Numbered from the stretch's first letter, positions 48,551 through 60,377 are shown. The stretch: DNA of 64,000 nt from Lantana camara (GCA_037501455.1 CM074857.1:103883501-103947500); one strand, 5' to 3'. The notes: generated from the sequence alone by a model not told the origin. A program made the numbers and translations.

Positions 48551-48559
48551 TAGAATTTA

Positions 48560-50347
48560 TTATTCTTTACGGCCAAAATTCCATTTTGGCCCCTCTAATA
48601 CGGTGTATTTATAATTGAACCTTTTCTGATTTGACGAATTACATCGGCACCTCTAACCCTTTGCTATATGTTACAAATAGAAACTCGTTTTTCCAAAAAG
48701 TTTCTTAGCATATGGATCTTTGATCTTTCTTATCCATATTCTCTCATGTTAATATTTTTCACGTTATAATCAATGAACCAACCACTACACTTGTTAGTTC
48801 AGCATTTTGTTAGTTTAATTTGAAGTTTTATGTAGAGTCATTTCATATGTAGCTATGAGTTTGTGCAAAATTATCGAATGAACATATGATTTAAAAAATA
48901 TATATATTCCCATGCAATCATGCATTACAGATTATAATTCACGATCTTTACTAAATGCAGATACAAAATTAAAAAACTGAAAATTATAAAACACAACACT
49001 ATGCAACAAAAGAAGATTCATATTGAGCACCAAGAAAAAAAAAAAGAAAAAAAGAAAAAAACAACAAAAAAAGAAGATTCATATTCTTGACTTATATATA
49101 TGTTAAAAAGAATCATCAATAACTCCATATTTCTTCACACCACCACCATTAATCAACCTCATTTTCCCCTAAATTAATTAAATAAATAACCAACTATTTT
49201 CTCACTGCGCATCCTTGCTATCGTGGCTCGCATTGCTCGTAAATTCCTGTGTATCTCCCTTCAATAGGTCTTGTACATAACTTAGCTATGATGAATGTGG
49301 TCTCGTAAATGTCTTTCGTGGCATTGATGGCCAGGTCCATGGCAGCTATCAGCAAGTCCCTGTTGGAATTCAATTATATTACCTTTTCGATATAATTCTT
49401 TTTGAGAAATCTCCGGCCTAATCCTCTTATTATTGCATGCCGATCAAGTCCACCTCATAAAAAATCCAATATGAGATCGCTTCTAGTGAAACTGATAGAG
49501 CTTACCTACAATATTCCCAGTCTAATTCTCGAAATGTCACACCAAAAGTACTTCTCCAAATATAAGAAAGAATGAACTTTAGACCAAAAAACTCTTTTCC
49601 TAAGGCTAAATTCTCTAATTAAGTTCTTTATATATTAATTATATAAATAAATAATTATAATTAATTTCAAATTAATTAGGAACTAATTAGGAAGGAAAGG
49701 AACTTATTTTTTAGTGAAAAATAACCAAAAATTTGATGTGAAAATAACTGCCGCAAAAGCCACAAATTACAGGCAAAATTCCCGAGCAACAAATAGCTTT
49801 AGAATGACCAAGTGATTTGATGTCCCCCTCTTCCATCTCCAGATGATTTGAGATCTCAACAAATATTTTAATATGATCATTATAAGTCATAAGGAGTTTG
49901 AAAAATTTTCAATGATTAGGTTCGTTTTGAAGTGCGCGAATCACATTTAGAATTTGAGCATTTTTAAAAATGTCAATTCAAACAGCCTAATTAAATCACG
50001 AAACATAACATTCATCGTGCACAAATACTGACTTGTGGTTCACCTGAATTCTATGGAATACTGCATCTATTTCAAATTCAAGATAAATAACTTTATCACG
50101 GATATTGGATCATATTTGATGTTAAGTTGACTCTGCATTTCTTTAGACGTGGAACAACATTCAGACTCTCCAATAGTGTATATTACTCAACATACCATAA
50201 CGTGTACCACGATAATTTTTTAGCCATCCCTCATATACAACCAAATTAGTCTTATAGTCACTGATTTGTTGCTAGAGGCATCTCTTTTGGGTTTCAATTG
50301 ATGTGACCTTATTAGTAGTAGTTAGGGATCCACTACTTCACAGTTAT
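48560..50347. other. Non-coding DNA, one possible exon
   Basis: Mostly AT-rich with no gene. On the minus strand, 49230-49365 after a CAG reads RDLLIAAMDLAINATKDIYE then an IYEQC segment, faintly like the pectin methylesterase/invertase inhibitor fold (a helix, then a Cys-containing helix). The match is weak and no flanking exon was found, so I do not call a gene. Confidence 0.3.
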
Positions 50348-51465
50348 TAGGGATGTAAACAAGCTGAGCTGGTTCGCGAGCTCTATGAGCCGGCTCGGGA
50401 AAAGCTTGGGTTCAAGTTCGGTATTGGCGAGCCGAACCGAGCCAAGGTTCGGCTTATGCTTCTTTCGAACCAAGCCCGAGCCTTCTCTAGATTTGTTCGA
50501 AGCTCGCGAGCCGGCTCACGAACTAAATATAAATAATTATAAAATATAATATATATATTATATACTATATATATATGTATACGTATATATATCATATACA
50601 TTTTATATATATATATTATATATAAACCGTAAAAATATAATATATATTATATATTTTCATATATAATTTAATAATTCATATATAATTTCAATAAAAAACT
50701 AATACATTATTATAAACCAACCCTAATTTTCCCTTCCATCCAAATCACAATACACACAGTCACTTCTTCCTTCTCTTTCTAAACACCGCCGCCTGCTTTC
50801 ACCTTCAAGAATTAAGACGCCAATCGCCATAACCACCGCCTGCTTCCAAGGTCACCATCACAACCTACTTGAAGACATCTCCAAGCGCCGCCACCATCTT
50901 CCTCACCTCCAAGACACCACCACCGTCGCCTGCTTCAAGAGATCTCCAGGAGCCGCCACATCATCCTCTGCTCCTTCAAAAGATGCCACCGCCATCTGCC
51001 GCGTCTGCGAATGGTGACCACCCGGTGTCTGCGAACGGTGACCACCCGGTGAAGTGAAGCGAATTTTATTTATTTTTTCTCTTCTCTTTTCTCAAAATCC
51101 AGATATGATTAGATCTCCATTTTTGGGTTGTTTGTTCTTTGTTCAATTTTTTTTTTTGACTTTAAATCTCCTCCAACAGCTTATGTGGTTGATGAATTTA
51201 GATCATTTTCTTAAGTTTTCTGGTTGATGTGTTTAGATCACGTTCTTAAGCTTTCTGGGGTGTGGACAATGTGTTGATGGTTTTCTGCTGCTGATTTCAT
51301 GGGTTCGTAAGGCTCACGAGCCGAGCCGAACTTCAGTGCGAGCCAAACCCAATTTTTTAGGGTCGCAGGCTCGCAAGCCAAGCCCGAGCTAGAAGTTTGG
51401 GGTGCGAGCCCGAGCTCGAACCAAGACAAAAGGGTCTGACTCGGCTCGGCTCGTTTGCATGCCTA
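50348..51465. mobile_element. hAT-like non-autonomous element with GAGCCGAGCC subterminal repeats
   Basis: Left end TAGGGATGTAAACAAGCTGAGC; right end, read on the minus strand, TAGGCATGCAAACGAGCCGAGC. Both sides carry many gagccgagcc and cgcgagcc motifs, the usual subterminal binding-site arrays of these plant elements. The flanking 8-mers (acagttat and tccgaggg) do not match, so a rearrangement or loss of one flank is likely. The core is AT-rich with a low-complexity Pro/Ser frame (50869-51057) that I do not call a gene. Confidence 0.55.
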
Positions 51466-51511
51466 TTCCGAGGGATTTTTTCCCTCGGAATTCGTCTGTT
51501 TTCTTATAGTG
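51466..51511 (-). mobile_element. CACTA-like element end
   Basis: On the minus strand from 51511 the sequence reads CACTATAAGAAAACAGACG and is followed by a perfect 9-bp hairpin (ttccgaggg, loop, ccctcggaa). CACTAYAAGAAAA is the usual end of plant CACTA elements and their MITEs. No partner end was found; the rest was probably lost next to the hAT-like element. Confidence 0.5.
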
Positions 51512-51870
51512 CGGGGGCCTCCTTAGAGATGTGAATGGTGGTTATGCCATGTGTTTGGGTTATGGTTCGATTGATATGGCTAAGCTCCTTGGGCTTAAAA
51601 AGGAACTTATGCTTGCATGGGAAAGACTTGTTCCCTAGATAGAGATTGAATTTGACTCCGAAAATGTAGTTAAGTGGGTGATGGATGGAGATATTAAGGA
51701 TCACGAGTTCAAGGATATCATCATGGATTGTCGGCGGCTCTTGCATATGCCATGGGAAGCCAAGATAAAACATATCTATAGAGAACGGAATGTGTGTGCT
51801 GACAACTTAGCAAGAAAAGGGTATGACATTGGGGTGGAATGCTTGATCTAGGATGCTCCTCCAGACAACC
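51512..51870 (+). pseudogene. LINE RNase H fragment
   Basis: The plus strand reads GGLLRDVNGGYAMCLGYGS, IDMAKLLGLKKELMLAWERL, then a stop, IEIEFDSENVVKWVMDGD and HIYRERNVCADNLARKGYD. This is the RNase H-like domain at the 3' end of plant LINE ORF2 (Asp in FDSENVV and in CADNLA). Stops at 51636 and 51847 and no RT upstream: a dead fragment. A second, different fragment of the same domain lies at 39406-39707. Confidence 0.75.
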
Positions 51871-51878
51871 TGTTTTTT

Positions 51879-53111
51879 AAAACCCCGACAAAAAAAAAGT
51901 ACTTTAAAAAATCTTGTATTTTTTAACGTATGCAAATAAAACCCTGAAACCAGGCGGTGCAGTTCACGTGCGTTGACTGTAAGTATGATAGCGTTCTCTG
52001 CCGCTTTTGGGGTGTAAAATGACTTATATGCCCCTCTTGAGGAATCTTTCAATATAGTTGGCTAAAGTTTTACCAAATACCCTATGTTTTCATAATCTGT
52101 CATGGAAAACCCTGTGTTCATAAAATGAATCCCTACAAACCCTATCAGACAACATATATATATAATCATCATCACCATCATCATCATCATCGTCGTCGTC
52201 CCCAACCTCCAGCGGCCATCCCCTTCACCTCCACCGCCACCTACCATACACCACCGCAACAACGACGACCACCACGAACAATCACCCAAAATCGAATTCA
52301 GATCTACGCCACACATCAACTCAAATTGAAACTCAGATCTACACATACATACTCGAATTTAGGGGCGAACCTGAGGGAGGAAAGATAAGGCGGCGTTTGG
52401 GTGCTCATCGGGGATGGAGGGGCGACGGATCTGCTTGTCCGGACGCGGAAGAGGAGGTAGCCGCGCAAATGGGCATTGGGCGGCGATGGATTTGCGTGTG
52501 GGTTGGAGCGAGGACGAAGAAGAAGTACTCAACGGCGGCGGCGTAGTTTGGGTGATGTTGGCGTGAGGCTAACCCAGGGTGGCGGCGGCTACGATGGCGG
52601 TGGCGTGAAGGCCCGTGAAGCTGAGTGTTGGGGAAGAAGGAAAAGCTTGCTGCCGGCCATGGAACTTTGGAACGAGTGGGGTGAACTGGGGTGGGCTTTG
52701 CTAGTGGATTGGGATTTTTTTTTTAAAAAAATTTTGGTTTAGATTATTCATTATTCTATATGTATATATATTTATATTACATATATATATATAATATATT
52801 TACAAATATATATATATATTAATTATTATAATAGTGTATAATATATACATATATATAATTTTCATGTTAATTATATATATATTAGTTTATTAATATTTTA
52901 AGTAAATATAATAATATATATATATAATTATTTATTAATACGTATCATTAATATATATAATTATAAGATAATAATTATTTATTATAAGTATTAATATTTA
53001 TTATTTTTATAAATTTTTTAATTTATTAATATTTATTTTTATATATTAAATAAGTTTATATATACATATAATGTATATATATACATATATAATATCTTTA
53101 TAAATTTGTTA

Positions 53112-53201
<90 letters not shown>

Positions 53202-53275
53202 TTATTTAATATATACATATATATTATTTTTATAATTTGTTAATTTATTAATATGTATTTTTAGATATTAAATAA

Positions 53276-53321
<46 letters not shown>

Positions 53322-53466
53322 TATATATTTATATAATGCTACAGTATATAAGGGTATTATGGGGTTTTCACACTTTTCATTGACCAAATGGGATTAGGGG
53401 GCGGTGAGTTTATTTTTAAAAACATAGGGTTTTATAAAGTACTTTTTTTTTTGTCAGGGTTTTTTG
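51879..53466. mobile_element. Candidate TIR element with a microsatellite core
   Basis: 51879-51913 (aaaaccccgac then A-run then agtacttta) is an inverted copy of 53432-53466. Outside of these about 35 bp, aaaccctatgtttt-type blocks also appear in both halves. Inside are a (CAT)n/(CGT)n patch near 52152-52200 and about 600 bp of TA-rich repeats. No transposase. Class unresolved, and homopolymer-rich ends limit confidence. Confidence 0.4.
52741..53335. repeat. TA-rich microsatellite cluster
   Basis: Long runs of (TA)n, the longest being 53115-53200 (about 43 units) and 53276-53312, separated by short AT-rich spacers. No gene. Confidence 0.9.
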
Positions 53467-53509
53467 TGATCATTTCGAATAACACAGGGTTTTTGGGGTT
53501 GTTGGCTCG

Positions 53510-54050
53510 ATTTCCTTATATCCAGTTTGTAATAGGGTTTAGGGTTTAGGGTTAATATATCGAGTCGAGTGCTATCATTTGCATGAACTAGCTATTTAAT
53601 TTAATGGCTACATTGTTTAAAATATGACTATATGAGCGTTAATTCAAACATCTGTAATTTAAAAGAAGTGAAAATCTTTACTTGTATCATCCATGCTTAC
53701 TGCCATATAATACAAATACAATATAAAGGGAGGCGCGTAGACCAAAAAAATGTGTGCTTTATTAGTCTCACTTGTTCCTGCTTGCATTCTCCCGCTTTCT
53801 AAACTTCTCTAGTTGAGGTACTATTTTAACTGGTCCAACTTGATCTCCTGCATTAGCTATTTCCTTTGCCAATTTTTTACATGCATCTTCGATTTTCTCT
53901 TCACCAGTAAAGAAGACAAGTATATCACCAGGTGGCTCACTTGCATGTATCCAATATGCAGTCTAAGCAGCTTCGAGATAGTTCCTTTCAGGCTCCTGGG
54001 TATAGAAAATTTCTAATTGTATTAACTATTAACGATTGGTTATTCTTCTT
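53510..54050 (-). pseudogene. Rearranged partial copy of the helicase locus
   Basis: Three pieces of the helicase locus are joined in order: 53510-53815 matches about 5470-5755 (3' flank and last codons), 53816-54017 matches about 6935-7138 (middle of the helicase, including the GEIEDACKK region), and 54018-54050 matches about 8116-8158 (upstream flank). About 1.2 kb and 1.0 kb are deleted between the pieces. The second junction shares the bases aaat, a possible microhomology. The protein is non-functional. Confidence 0.88.
53533..53553 (+). repeat. Interstitial plant telomere repeat (TTTAGGG, about 3 units)
   Basis: Reads TAGGG TTTAGGG TTTAGGG TT. It replaces about 40 bp that are present at the corresponding place (near 5490-5530) of the original helicase flank, so it looks like filler at a repaired break. 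Confidence 0.75.
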
Positions 54051-55222
54051 ATTAACAATTCGATTTCTCCTTTTGAATTGCCAACGATAGAACTTTTTGA
54101 TGTTAGACTAAGAGTTTTCATTTATATGCACGGAAAAGACCCGGCTCGGTCGAACTCAACCAATTGAAAGGGCAAGTGTATTATACCTGTAATCACTCTC
54201 CCAAAATTTTTCACCACACGGCAACTGTAAAACACTCACTCCCTCGTTACACCAGCTTGGTCGAGTTAGGTTCATGGTAGAATTCTCCTATTTATAGGGC
54301 TTAACATAGAAAATAACCGCTAAGATCTATTCCATCTAACCGTTGAGATTATCCCTCTACACTATTTATGCTAGAATATTATATTCAATTCCAAGACTTA
54401 ATGCTCCTAGGAAGTTCTAACGAATATTGTTAAAGAATATGTACAAATATAAGTTTAAAATGAATCTAGATATCGAGGTTCGTCCAAAATGCAAAATAAG
54501 CTTAGATGTTGGATTATTTGTTTCATATACTTTTTAAATGGAAATGCAACAAAAATTAGCTTAATAAACGGAAAAAATTCGTGTTTTTTGCATGTGACTT
54601 TTTCTTGTTCGAGTCAGTTGCTATGAACGACTCTCGTTGAAAACTAATAAATTGTGCTAATTGTTAAATGATGGCCAATGGCCTAATGCACCCTGCCATC
54701 TTGACATCAGGTGTGCCACCCGCATGTTTTTGCTTTTTTATGTGTCTCAAAATTTGCACCACCCTATTTGTACAGGAATATCGAGATTGAGACCTTTGTT
54801 TCCTACAAAGGTGGTTAGTATGAAGAAAATAAAGCCTGCAAACGAAAGATTAAATTATCGTGGTGTAGAACTAAGTAATATTAACGGAAAGCAAAAGTGT
54901 ATATAAAAATAAAGAATGACGATATAATAAAGAAGATAACCGACTAATCACGCGAATAAATTAAGTAAAGCAAGAAAGTAAGCTTATCGTTTTCCCAAGC
55001 GAATTTGAGAGAAGAAAACAGATTTCTGCCAATTCTCAAAGAATAAGAGAGAATGAGAGAATATCTTCGTATTTTTCTGATGTGAATGAATGTCCTTGAG
55101 TACAAAGAGTATCTTCTTATTTAAAGATATGTATAAGGTTTTTTTTAATTAGTTAGGGCTTCCCCCTATCTTCCAGGGAAGTTAAAAAGTGGGAGAGGAA
55201 AAAGGGGAATAGTTGGGGGATA
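54051..55222. other. Non-coding DNA
   Basis: No gene recognised. The flanks of the copia insertion (tcttccagggaagttaaaaa on the left, ctccaactaccattacat on the right) belong to one pre-existing sequence. Confidence 0.4.
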
Positions 55223-55227
55223 CCTAT

Positions 55228-55547
55228 TGTTAGTTTGTGGCCAATTTATATCCCATATTGAAAGACTAGTTTTGGATAAGAGTGTTTTTGTCCCACATTG
55301 GTTTTTTAGAATAGCTTGGGGAGGAGCTAACATTATAAATAGCCTCATCCCCCTTCTAGCTTAGAGCATCAAACAAAGTCTCTCTCTACTTTGTAATATT
55401 TCTTAAGTGAAATATAATTTGAGTAGTGCCCGATGACGTAGGCTAAATTGGCCGAACCTCGTTAAATTTGGTATTCTTTTCATTACGCCTTTCAATAGCC
55501 TTATTTTAGGCATTATAGTTCAATATTTGTTCACCGCTTCCGCAACA
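55228..55547 (+). repeat. 5' LTR of the copia element
   Basis: 320 bp, direct repeat of 60066-60377. Contains ctataaat-like sequence (attataaatagcc) as a possible TATA box near 55333. Confidence 0.93.
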
Positions 55548-55549
55548 AG

Positions 55550-55564
55550 TGGTATCAAGAGCCA
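55550..55564 (+). other. Primer binding site, initiator tRNA-Met type
   Basis: TGGTATCAAGAGCCA two bases after the 5' LTR, the standard plant copia primer site. Confidence 0.88.
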
Positions 55565-55654
55565 AAAGTGTCGGAGTATGCTCTGTGGTTACAGCTTAGT
55601 ATGATTTTCCACATCAGAAACGGACGAAGAGGGCTCGGTGGGCATCGACGGGCA

Positions 55655-55905
55655 TCGACGGGCTCTACAGGCATCGCGCATCGGCGGGTTCAGTAGGCAC
55701 CTTGCATCGGCGGACTCAGCGATTACCTTGCATCGGCGGGCTCAGCAGGCATCACACGTCGGCGGGCTCAATAAGCACCGTACATCGACGGGCTCAACAG
55801 GCATCACGCATCAGCAAGCTCAGCAGGCATCGTGCATCGGTGGGCTCAGCAGACATCGTGCATCGGTGGGCTCAGTAGGCATCGCGCATCGGCGAGCTCG
55901 GTTAT
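55655..55905 (+). repeat. 26-bp minisatellite in the copia leader
   Basis: About nine diverged 26-bp units of catcggcgggctcagcaggc plus six bases, in the untranslated leader before gag. An open frame across it is low complexity and I do not treat it as coding. Confidence 0.8.
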
Positions 55906-55927
55906 TGAAAGAAAGGTGTAGCAGAAA

Positions 55928-56797
55928 TGACAAAAGATGAGATCACGCCGGAAGAAGCAAAGGCAGCTTCCACCTCGGATTCCAGCTCATTCAACTTGGC
56001 AAGGACTGGAATGGCAAATACGAGAATCGCGGTGGAGACCTTCGATGGATCAGGTCATTTCGGCATGTGGCAAAGCGAAGTTCTAGACGCTCTGTTCCAG
56101 TAAGGTTTAGATCTGGCCATTGAAGAGAAGAAACCAGAAGAGGTTGATGACAAAGATTGGAAGACCATCAACCGTTTGGCATGTGGTACAATTCGATCAT
56201 GTCTCTCCCGAGAACAGAAGTATACTTTCTGCAATGAGACTTTTGCAAGCAAGCTGTGGAAGACATTAGAGGAGTTCTTGAAGAAAAACAGTCAGAACAA
56301 GCTGCATATGAAGAAATGACTATTTCGCTTCACGTATGTTCCCGGTACCACGATGAATGAGCACATCACTCAATTTAATCAGTTGGCAGCTGATTTATTG
56401 AATTTAGATGTGGCTTTTGAAAACGAGGACCTCGCGTTATTGGGATGCTTTAGGAGGAGTTCGAGTTTCTCGAGACAAACCTACTCTATGGAAAGGTTGA
56501 TATTTCGCTTAGCAAAGTGTGTACAGCCCTATACAGTTATGAACTGAGGAGGAAGGATAAGAAAGGAAGCGCTAGTGGAGTAACAGAAGCCCTAGTAGTG
56601 AGAGGTCATCAGAAAAGCCAATCAAAAGGGAGAAGAGGGAGATCAAAGTCGAAGAGCAGAGATGTCAAAAATGAGTGTGCCTTTTGTCACGATAAAGGAC
56701 ACTGGAAGAAAGACTGTCCAAAGTTGAAGAAAGGAAAGACTTCAGAAGACGCCAATGTAGCCGAATGCAAAAGCGACACAGAGTCAGATGTTTCTTA
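55928..56797 (+). pseudogene. Copia gag
   Basis: Starts MTKDEITPEEAKAAST and contains VETFDGSGHFGMWQSEVLDA, NETFASKLWKTLEEF and, in other frames, MNEHITQFNQLAADLLNLDV. The CCHC knuckle is CAFCHDKGHWKKDC (about 56675-56716). Stops at 56101 and 56318 and two frame changes break it. Gag packages the RNA. Confidence 0.85.
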
Positions 56798-57674
56798 GTG
56801 GCTTCACATTCAACGCCAAGTTCAGACGAGTGGATATTTGATTCGGGTTGCACCTATCATATGTCTCTCGTTCGGGTGGTTCTTCGACCTTGAAGAATTC
56901 GATGGAGGAGCTGTTGATATGGGAAATGATCAGACATGTAAAATAGCTGGGATAGGTTCAATCAAGCTACGGAATCACGATGGATCCACCAGAATTCTGA
57001 AAGATGTTCGGTTATTGCCAAGCTTGAAGAAGAATCTCATCTCATTGGGGGTCTTGGAGTCAAAAGGCCTAGTTGTGACGATACGAGATGGAGTTCTTAA
57101 AGCAACTTCGGGGGTACTCGTGATGTTGAAGGGTGAGAGGAAGAACAACTTGTATTTCTACCAAGGTAATACAGTTGTTGGGACAGTAGCAGCAACAACG
57201 ACTTCTAGCAGCAAGAAGGATGCTGAGGCAACAAAGCTATGGCATATGCGTTTGGGTCACGCTGGACAAAAATCCTTGCAAATTCTTGCAAAGCAAGGTT
57301 TGTTGAAAGGTACAAAGACTTGCAAATTGGAGTTTTGCGAGCATTGCGCTCTGGGAAAGCAAAGGAGGGTGAAATTCGGCACAGCTATTCACAATACCGA
57401 GGTTATTTTGGACTATGTGCACTCTGATGTGTGGGGACCTTCCAAGACGGCGTCACTTGGAGGAAGACACTACTTTGTCACCTTTATCGATGATTTTTCC
57501 AGAAGAGTTTGGGTGTTTCCTATGAAGCACAAAGGCGAAGTGCTTGGAGTTTTTCTAAAGTGGAAAACTCAAGTTGAAAACAGACTGGAAGAAAGATCAA
57601 AGTTCTCCGATCAGACAACGGCGGAGAATACAAGAGCGATCCATTCCAGAAGGTATGCCAAGAATACGGCATAG
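56798..57674 (+). pseudogene. Copia protease and integrase N-terminal half
   Basis: The protease motif is EWIFDSGCTYHMS (near 56828), followed by frame 56838-57674. Integrase: zinc finger with KLWHMRLGHAGQKSLQILAK and CEHCALGKQ, then the core with the first Asp in YVHSDVWGP and the second region HYFVTFIDDFSRRVWVF. A frameshift near 57590 follows. Confidence 0.87.
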
Positions 57675-58380
57675 TTCGTCACTTCAACGTAAGAGAAACA
57701 CCGTAGCAGAATGGGGTATCAGAGCGTATGAACAGGACATTAGTGGAGAAAGTTCGCTGTATGTTGTCTAATGCTGGATTAGACAAAAAGTTTTGGGCTG
57801 AGGTAGTGGCATACGCTCAACATCTCGTCAATCGTTTGCCATCATCTGCAATAGGTGGTAAAACTCCATTGGAGGTTTGGTCCGGGAAGCCTGCAACAGA
57901 TTATGACTCATTGCGTGTGTTTGGTTCTACCGTGTACTATCATGTGAACGAATCAAAGTTGGATCCTCGAGCAAGGAATGCGCTCTTTATAGGCTTCAGC
58001 GTTGGGGTTAAGGGATATCGTGTCTTGTTTCTGGAGGCAAAGAAGACGATAAATAAACAAAGATGTTACCTTCGACGAATCTGCCATTTTGAATAAGGTA
58101 ACTCAAGAAGGGACCGATGGTACTCCGAAGCAGGTGGAGCGTGTACCGAAGCAAGTGGAGTATACACCAGAGCACCAGAGCAGGTGGAGTTTAAGAAGAT
58201 AGTGGTGAGTCCAGCGAAAGACACTATCAATGATTCTTCTACGAAAGAAGAAGAGTTGGATGAAGAAGAGGTTACTACCCAAGAACCTCAACAACAACTA
58301 GAGCCAATTGCGATTAGAAGGATGAGACGAGAAATTCAGAAACCAGCTCGTTTTGTCGACATGGTAGCCTATGCACTTCC
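57675..58380 (+). pseudogene. Copia integrase C-terminal half and linker
   Basis: Frame 57728-58096 has MLSNAGLDKKFWAEVVAYAQ, HLVNRLPSSAIGGKTPLEVW and SKLDPRARNALFIGFSVGVK. The region around the integrase catalytic Glu (YTPQQNGVAER-type) is scrambled by a frame change near 57690-57725. The linker to RT is Glu/Gln-rich. Confidence 0.83.
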
Positions 58381-59897
58381 GTAGTTGATGATGTTCTATC
58401 CACATTTTCAGAAGCTATCCGAAGCTCAGAAAATAATAGATGGAAAGACACAATGGAGGAAGAGATGCAATCTCTTTAGAAGAATAAGACGTAGAAGTTG
58501 GCACAACTACCTAAGGGTAAGAAGACAATTGGATGCAAATGGGTATTTGCAAAGAAAGAAGGATTTCCTAACAAAGATGATGTTCACTACAAGGCAAGGT
58601 TGGTAGCTAAAGGCTATGCTCAAAAGGAGGGAGTTGATTACAATGAAGTGTTTTCTCCAGTTGTTAAGCACTCCTCCATTAGAATTTTGTTGGCTTTGGT
58701 AGCGCAGTTGAATTTGGAGTTAGCTCAACTCGATATGAAAACCACGGTCCTGCACGGTGATTTGGAAGAGAAAATCTATATGTCTCAGCCAGATGGATAC
58801 AAAGTTGCTGGTAAAGAAAATTGGGTTTGCAAACTAGAGAAATCATTGTACGGATTGAAGCAATCGCCGAGATAATGGTACAAACGATTTGATAAGTTTA
58901 TGTTGGGCCAAAGGTACACAAGGAGCAAATACGACCACTGTGTGTATTTGCGCGGGCTACAAGATGGAACTTACATCTACCTACTCTTATATGTTGATGA
59001 TATATTGATAGCATCAAAGAGCCAGGACGAAATTGACAAGTTGAAGGGTCAATTGAATAAAGAGTTTGAGATGAAGGATTTGGGAGAAGCCAAGAAGATT
59101 CTTGGAATGGAGATAAGCAGGGATCGGCAGAGAGACAAGGTTTGGCTGACTCAGAAGCAATATTTGAACAAAATACTACAGCGGTTTGGTATATGTCAAA
59201 ATACAAAACCTGTAGGCACTCCTCTCACCCTTCATTTGAAGCCTAGCAGCCAGTTATCTCTGAAGACGGAAGAAGAACAAGAATACATGGCAAAAGTCTC
59301 ATATGCAAATGCAGTTGGTAGCCTGATGTATGCAATGGTGTGTACCAGACCCTATATTTCACAAGTTGTTGGCGTAGTGAGCAGATATATGCATGGCCCT
59401 GGAAAGGCTCACTGGCAAGCTGTGAAATGGATTATGCGGTATATTCAAGATACCACAGATGTTGGCTTATTGTTTGAGCGGGATGAAACACTTGGCCAAA
59501 TCATAGTTGGGTACTGTGATTCTGACTATGCTGGATATTTGGATAAGCGAAGGTCTACAACTGGCTACTTGTTCACTTTAGCTAAGGCGCCAGTTAGTTG
59601 AAAGTCGACCTTACAGTCAACGGTGGCATGTCTACGACAGATGCAGAGTATATGGCCATTACAGAAGCTGTAAAGGAAGCAATTTGGCTTCAAGGACTGC
59701 CTGAAGATTTGGGAGTTGGTCAAAAACACCTCACGGTGTATTGTGACAGTCAGAGTGCTATTCATCTAGCGAAGAACCAAACTTTTCATGCAAGGACGAA
59801 GCATATTGATGTTCGCTATCACTTTGTGCAGGAATTCTCGAAGAAGAGAATGTTGTTCTTCAGAAGATTCGGACTACAGAGAATCCTGCAGATATGA
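58381..59897 (+). pseudogene. Copia reverse transcriptase and RNase H
   Basis: RT: IGCKWVFAKKEGFPNKDDV, ARLVAKGYAQKEGVDYNEVF and QLDMKTTVLHGDLEEKIYMS (first Asp; the usual NAFLHG is TTVLHG), then a stop at 58873. Next frame: YVDDILIASK (YVDD). RNase H: GYCDSDYAGYLDKRRSTTGY, then a stop, TDAEYMAITEAVKEAIWLQG and YCDSQSAIHLAKN. Two or more stops. Confidence 0.88.
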
Positions 59898-60065
59898 TGA
59901 CCAAGGTAGTGACAAAGGCCAAGTTTAAACATTGTTTAGACTTGGTCAATATCCTACACTTTTGAGTTGGCGCCTGCAGGCGCATTTGGAGGTACTACAT
60001 TTTGTTTGGAGAGATGAAGTTCGTTTGTGTTTGGTGGGATCAGAAATTGTATCAAGATGGAGATT

Positions 60066-60377
60066 TGTTAGTTTGTGGCTAATTTGTATCCCACATTGAA
60101 AGACTAGTTTTGGACAAGAGTGTTTTTGTCCCATATTGGTTTTTTAGAATAACTTGGGGATGAGCTAACACTATAAATAGCTTCCTCCCCCTTCTAGCTT
60201 AGAGTATTAAACAAAGTCTCTCTCTACTTTGTAATATTTCTTAAGTGAAATATAATTTGAGTAGTGCCCAAGGACGTAGGCTAAATTGGCCGAACCTCGT
60301 TAAATTTGGTATTCTTTTCATTACGCCTTTCAATAGCCTTATTTTAGGTTCAATATTTGTTCACCGCTTCCGCAACA
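60066..60377 (+). repeat. 3' LTR of the copia element
   Basis: 312 bp, direct repeat of 55228-55547, lacking an 8-bp piece. Confidence 0.93.

Larger units (their letters stand above)
43681..48559 (+). mobile_element. Autonomous-type Mutator-like element (MULE), 4.86 kb, very young
   Basis: Element body 43690-48550, flanked by a perfect 9-bp target duplication TAGAATTTA (43681-43689, 48551-48559). TIRs are 215 bp (43690-43904 and 48336-48550) starting GGGAAAATATCAC, with one mismatch by my count (c at 43713 region versus a). Inside are two convergent genes: a four-exon MURA-type transposase on the plus strand and a GRF zinc-finger protein on the minus strand. Both frames are intact. TIR identity, the exact duplication and intact genes indicate a recent insertion that may still be able to move. 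The element lies just upstream of a dead PPR gene. Confidence 0.95.

Noticed and set aside
49230..49365. Possible exon of a pectin methylesterase inhibitor-like gene on the minus strand
   Set aside because: Only one weak block, no signal peptide exon and no flanking cysteines that would confirm the family.
55655..55905. Evenly spaced repeats that might suggest a CRISPR array
   Set aside because: Units follow head to tail without spacers, in a plant retroelement leader.
55638..55940. 100-residue frame rich in His, Arg and Ala
   Set aside because: It is read through the 26-bp minisatellite; no domain, and units vary without respect for codons.
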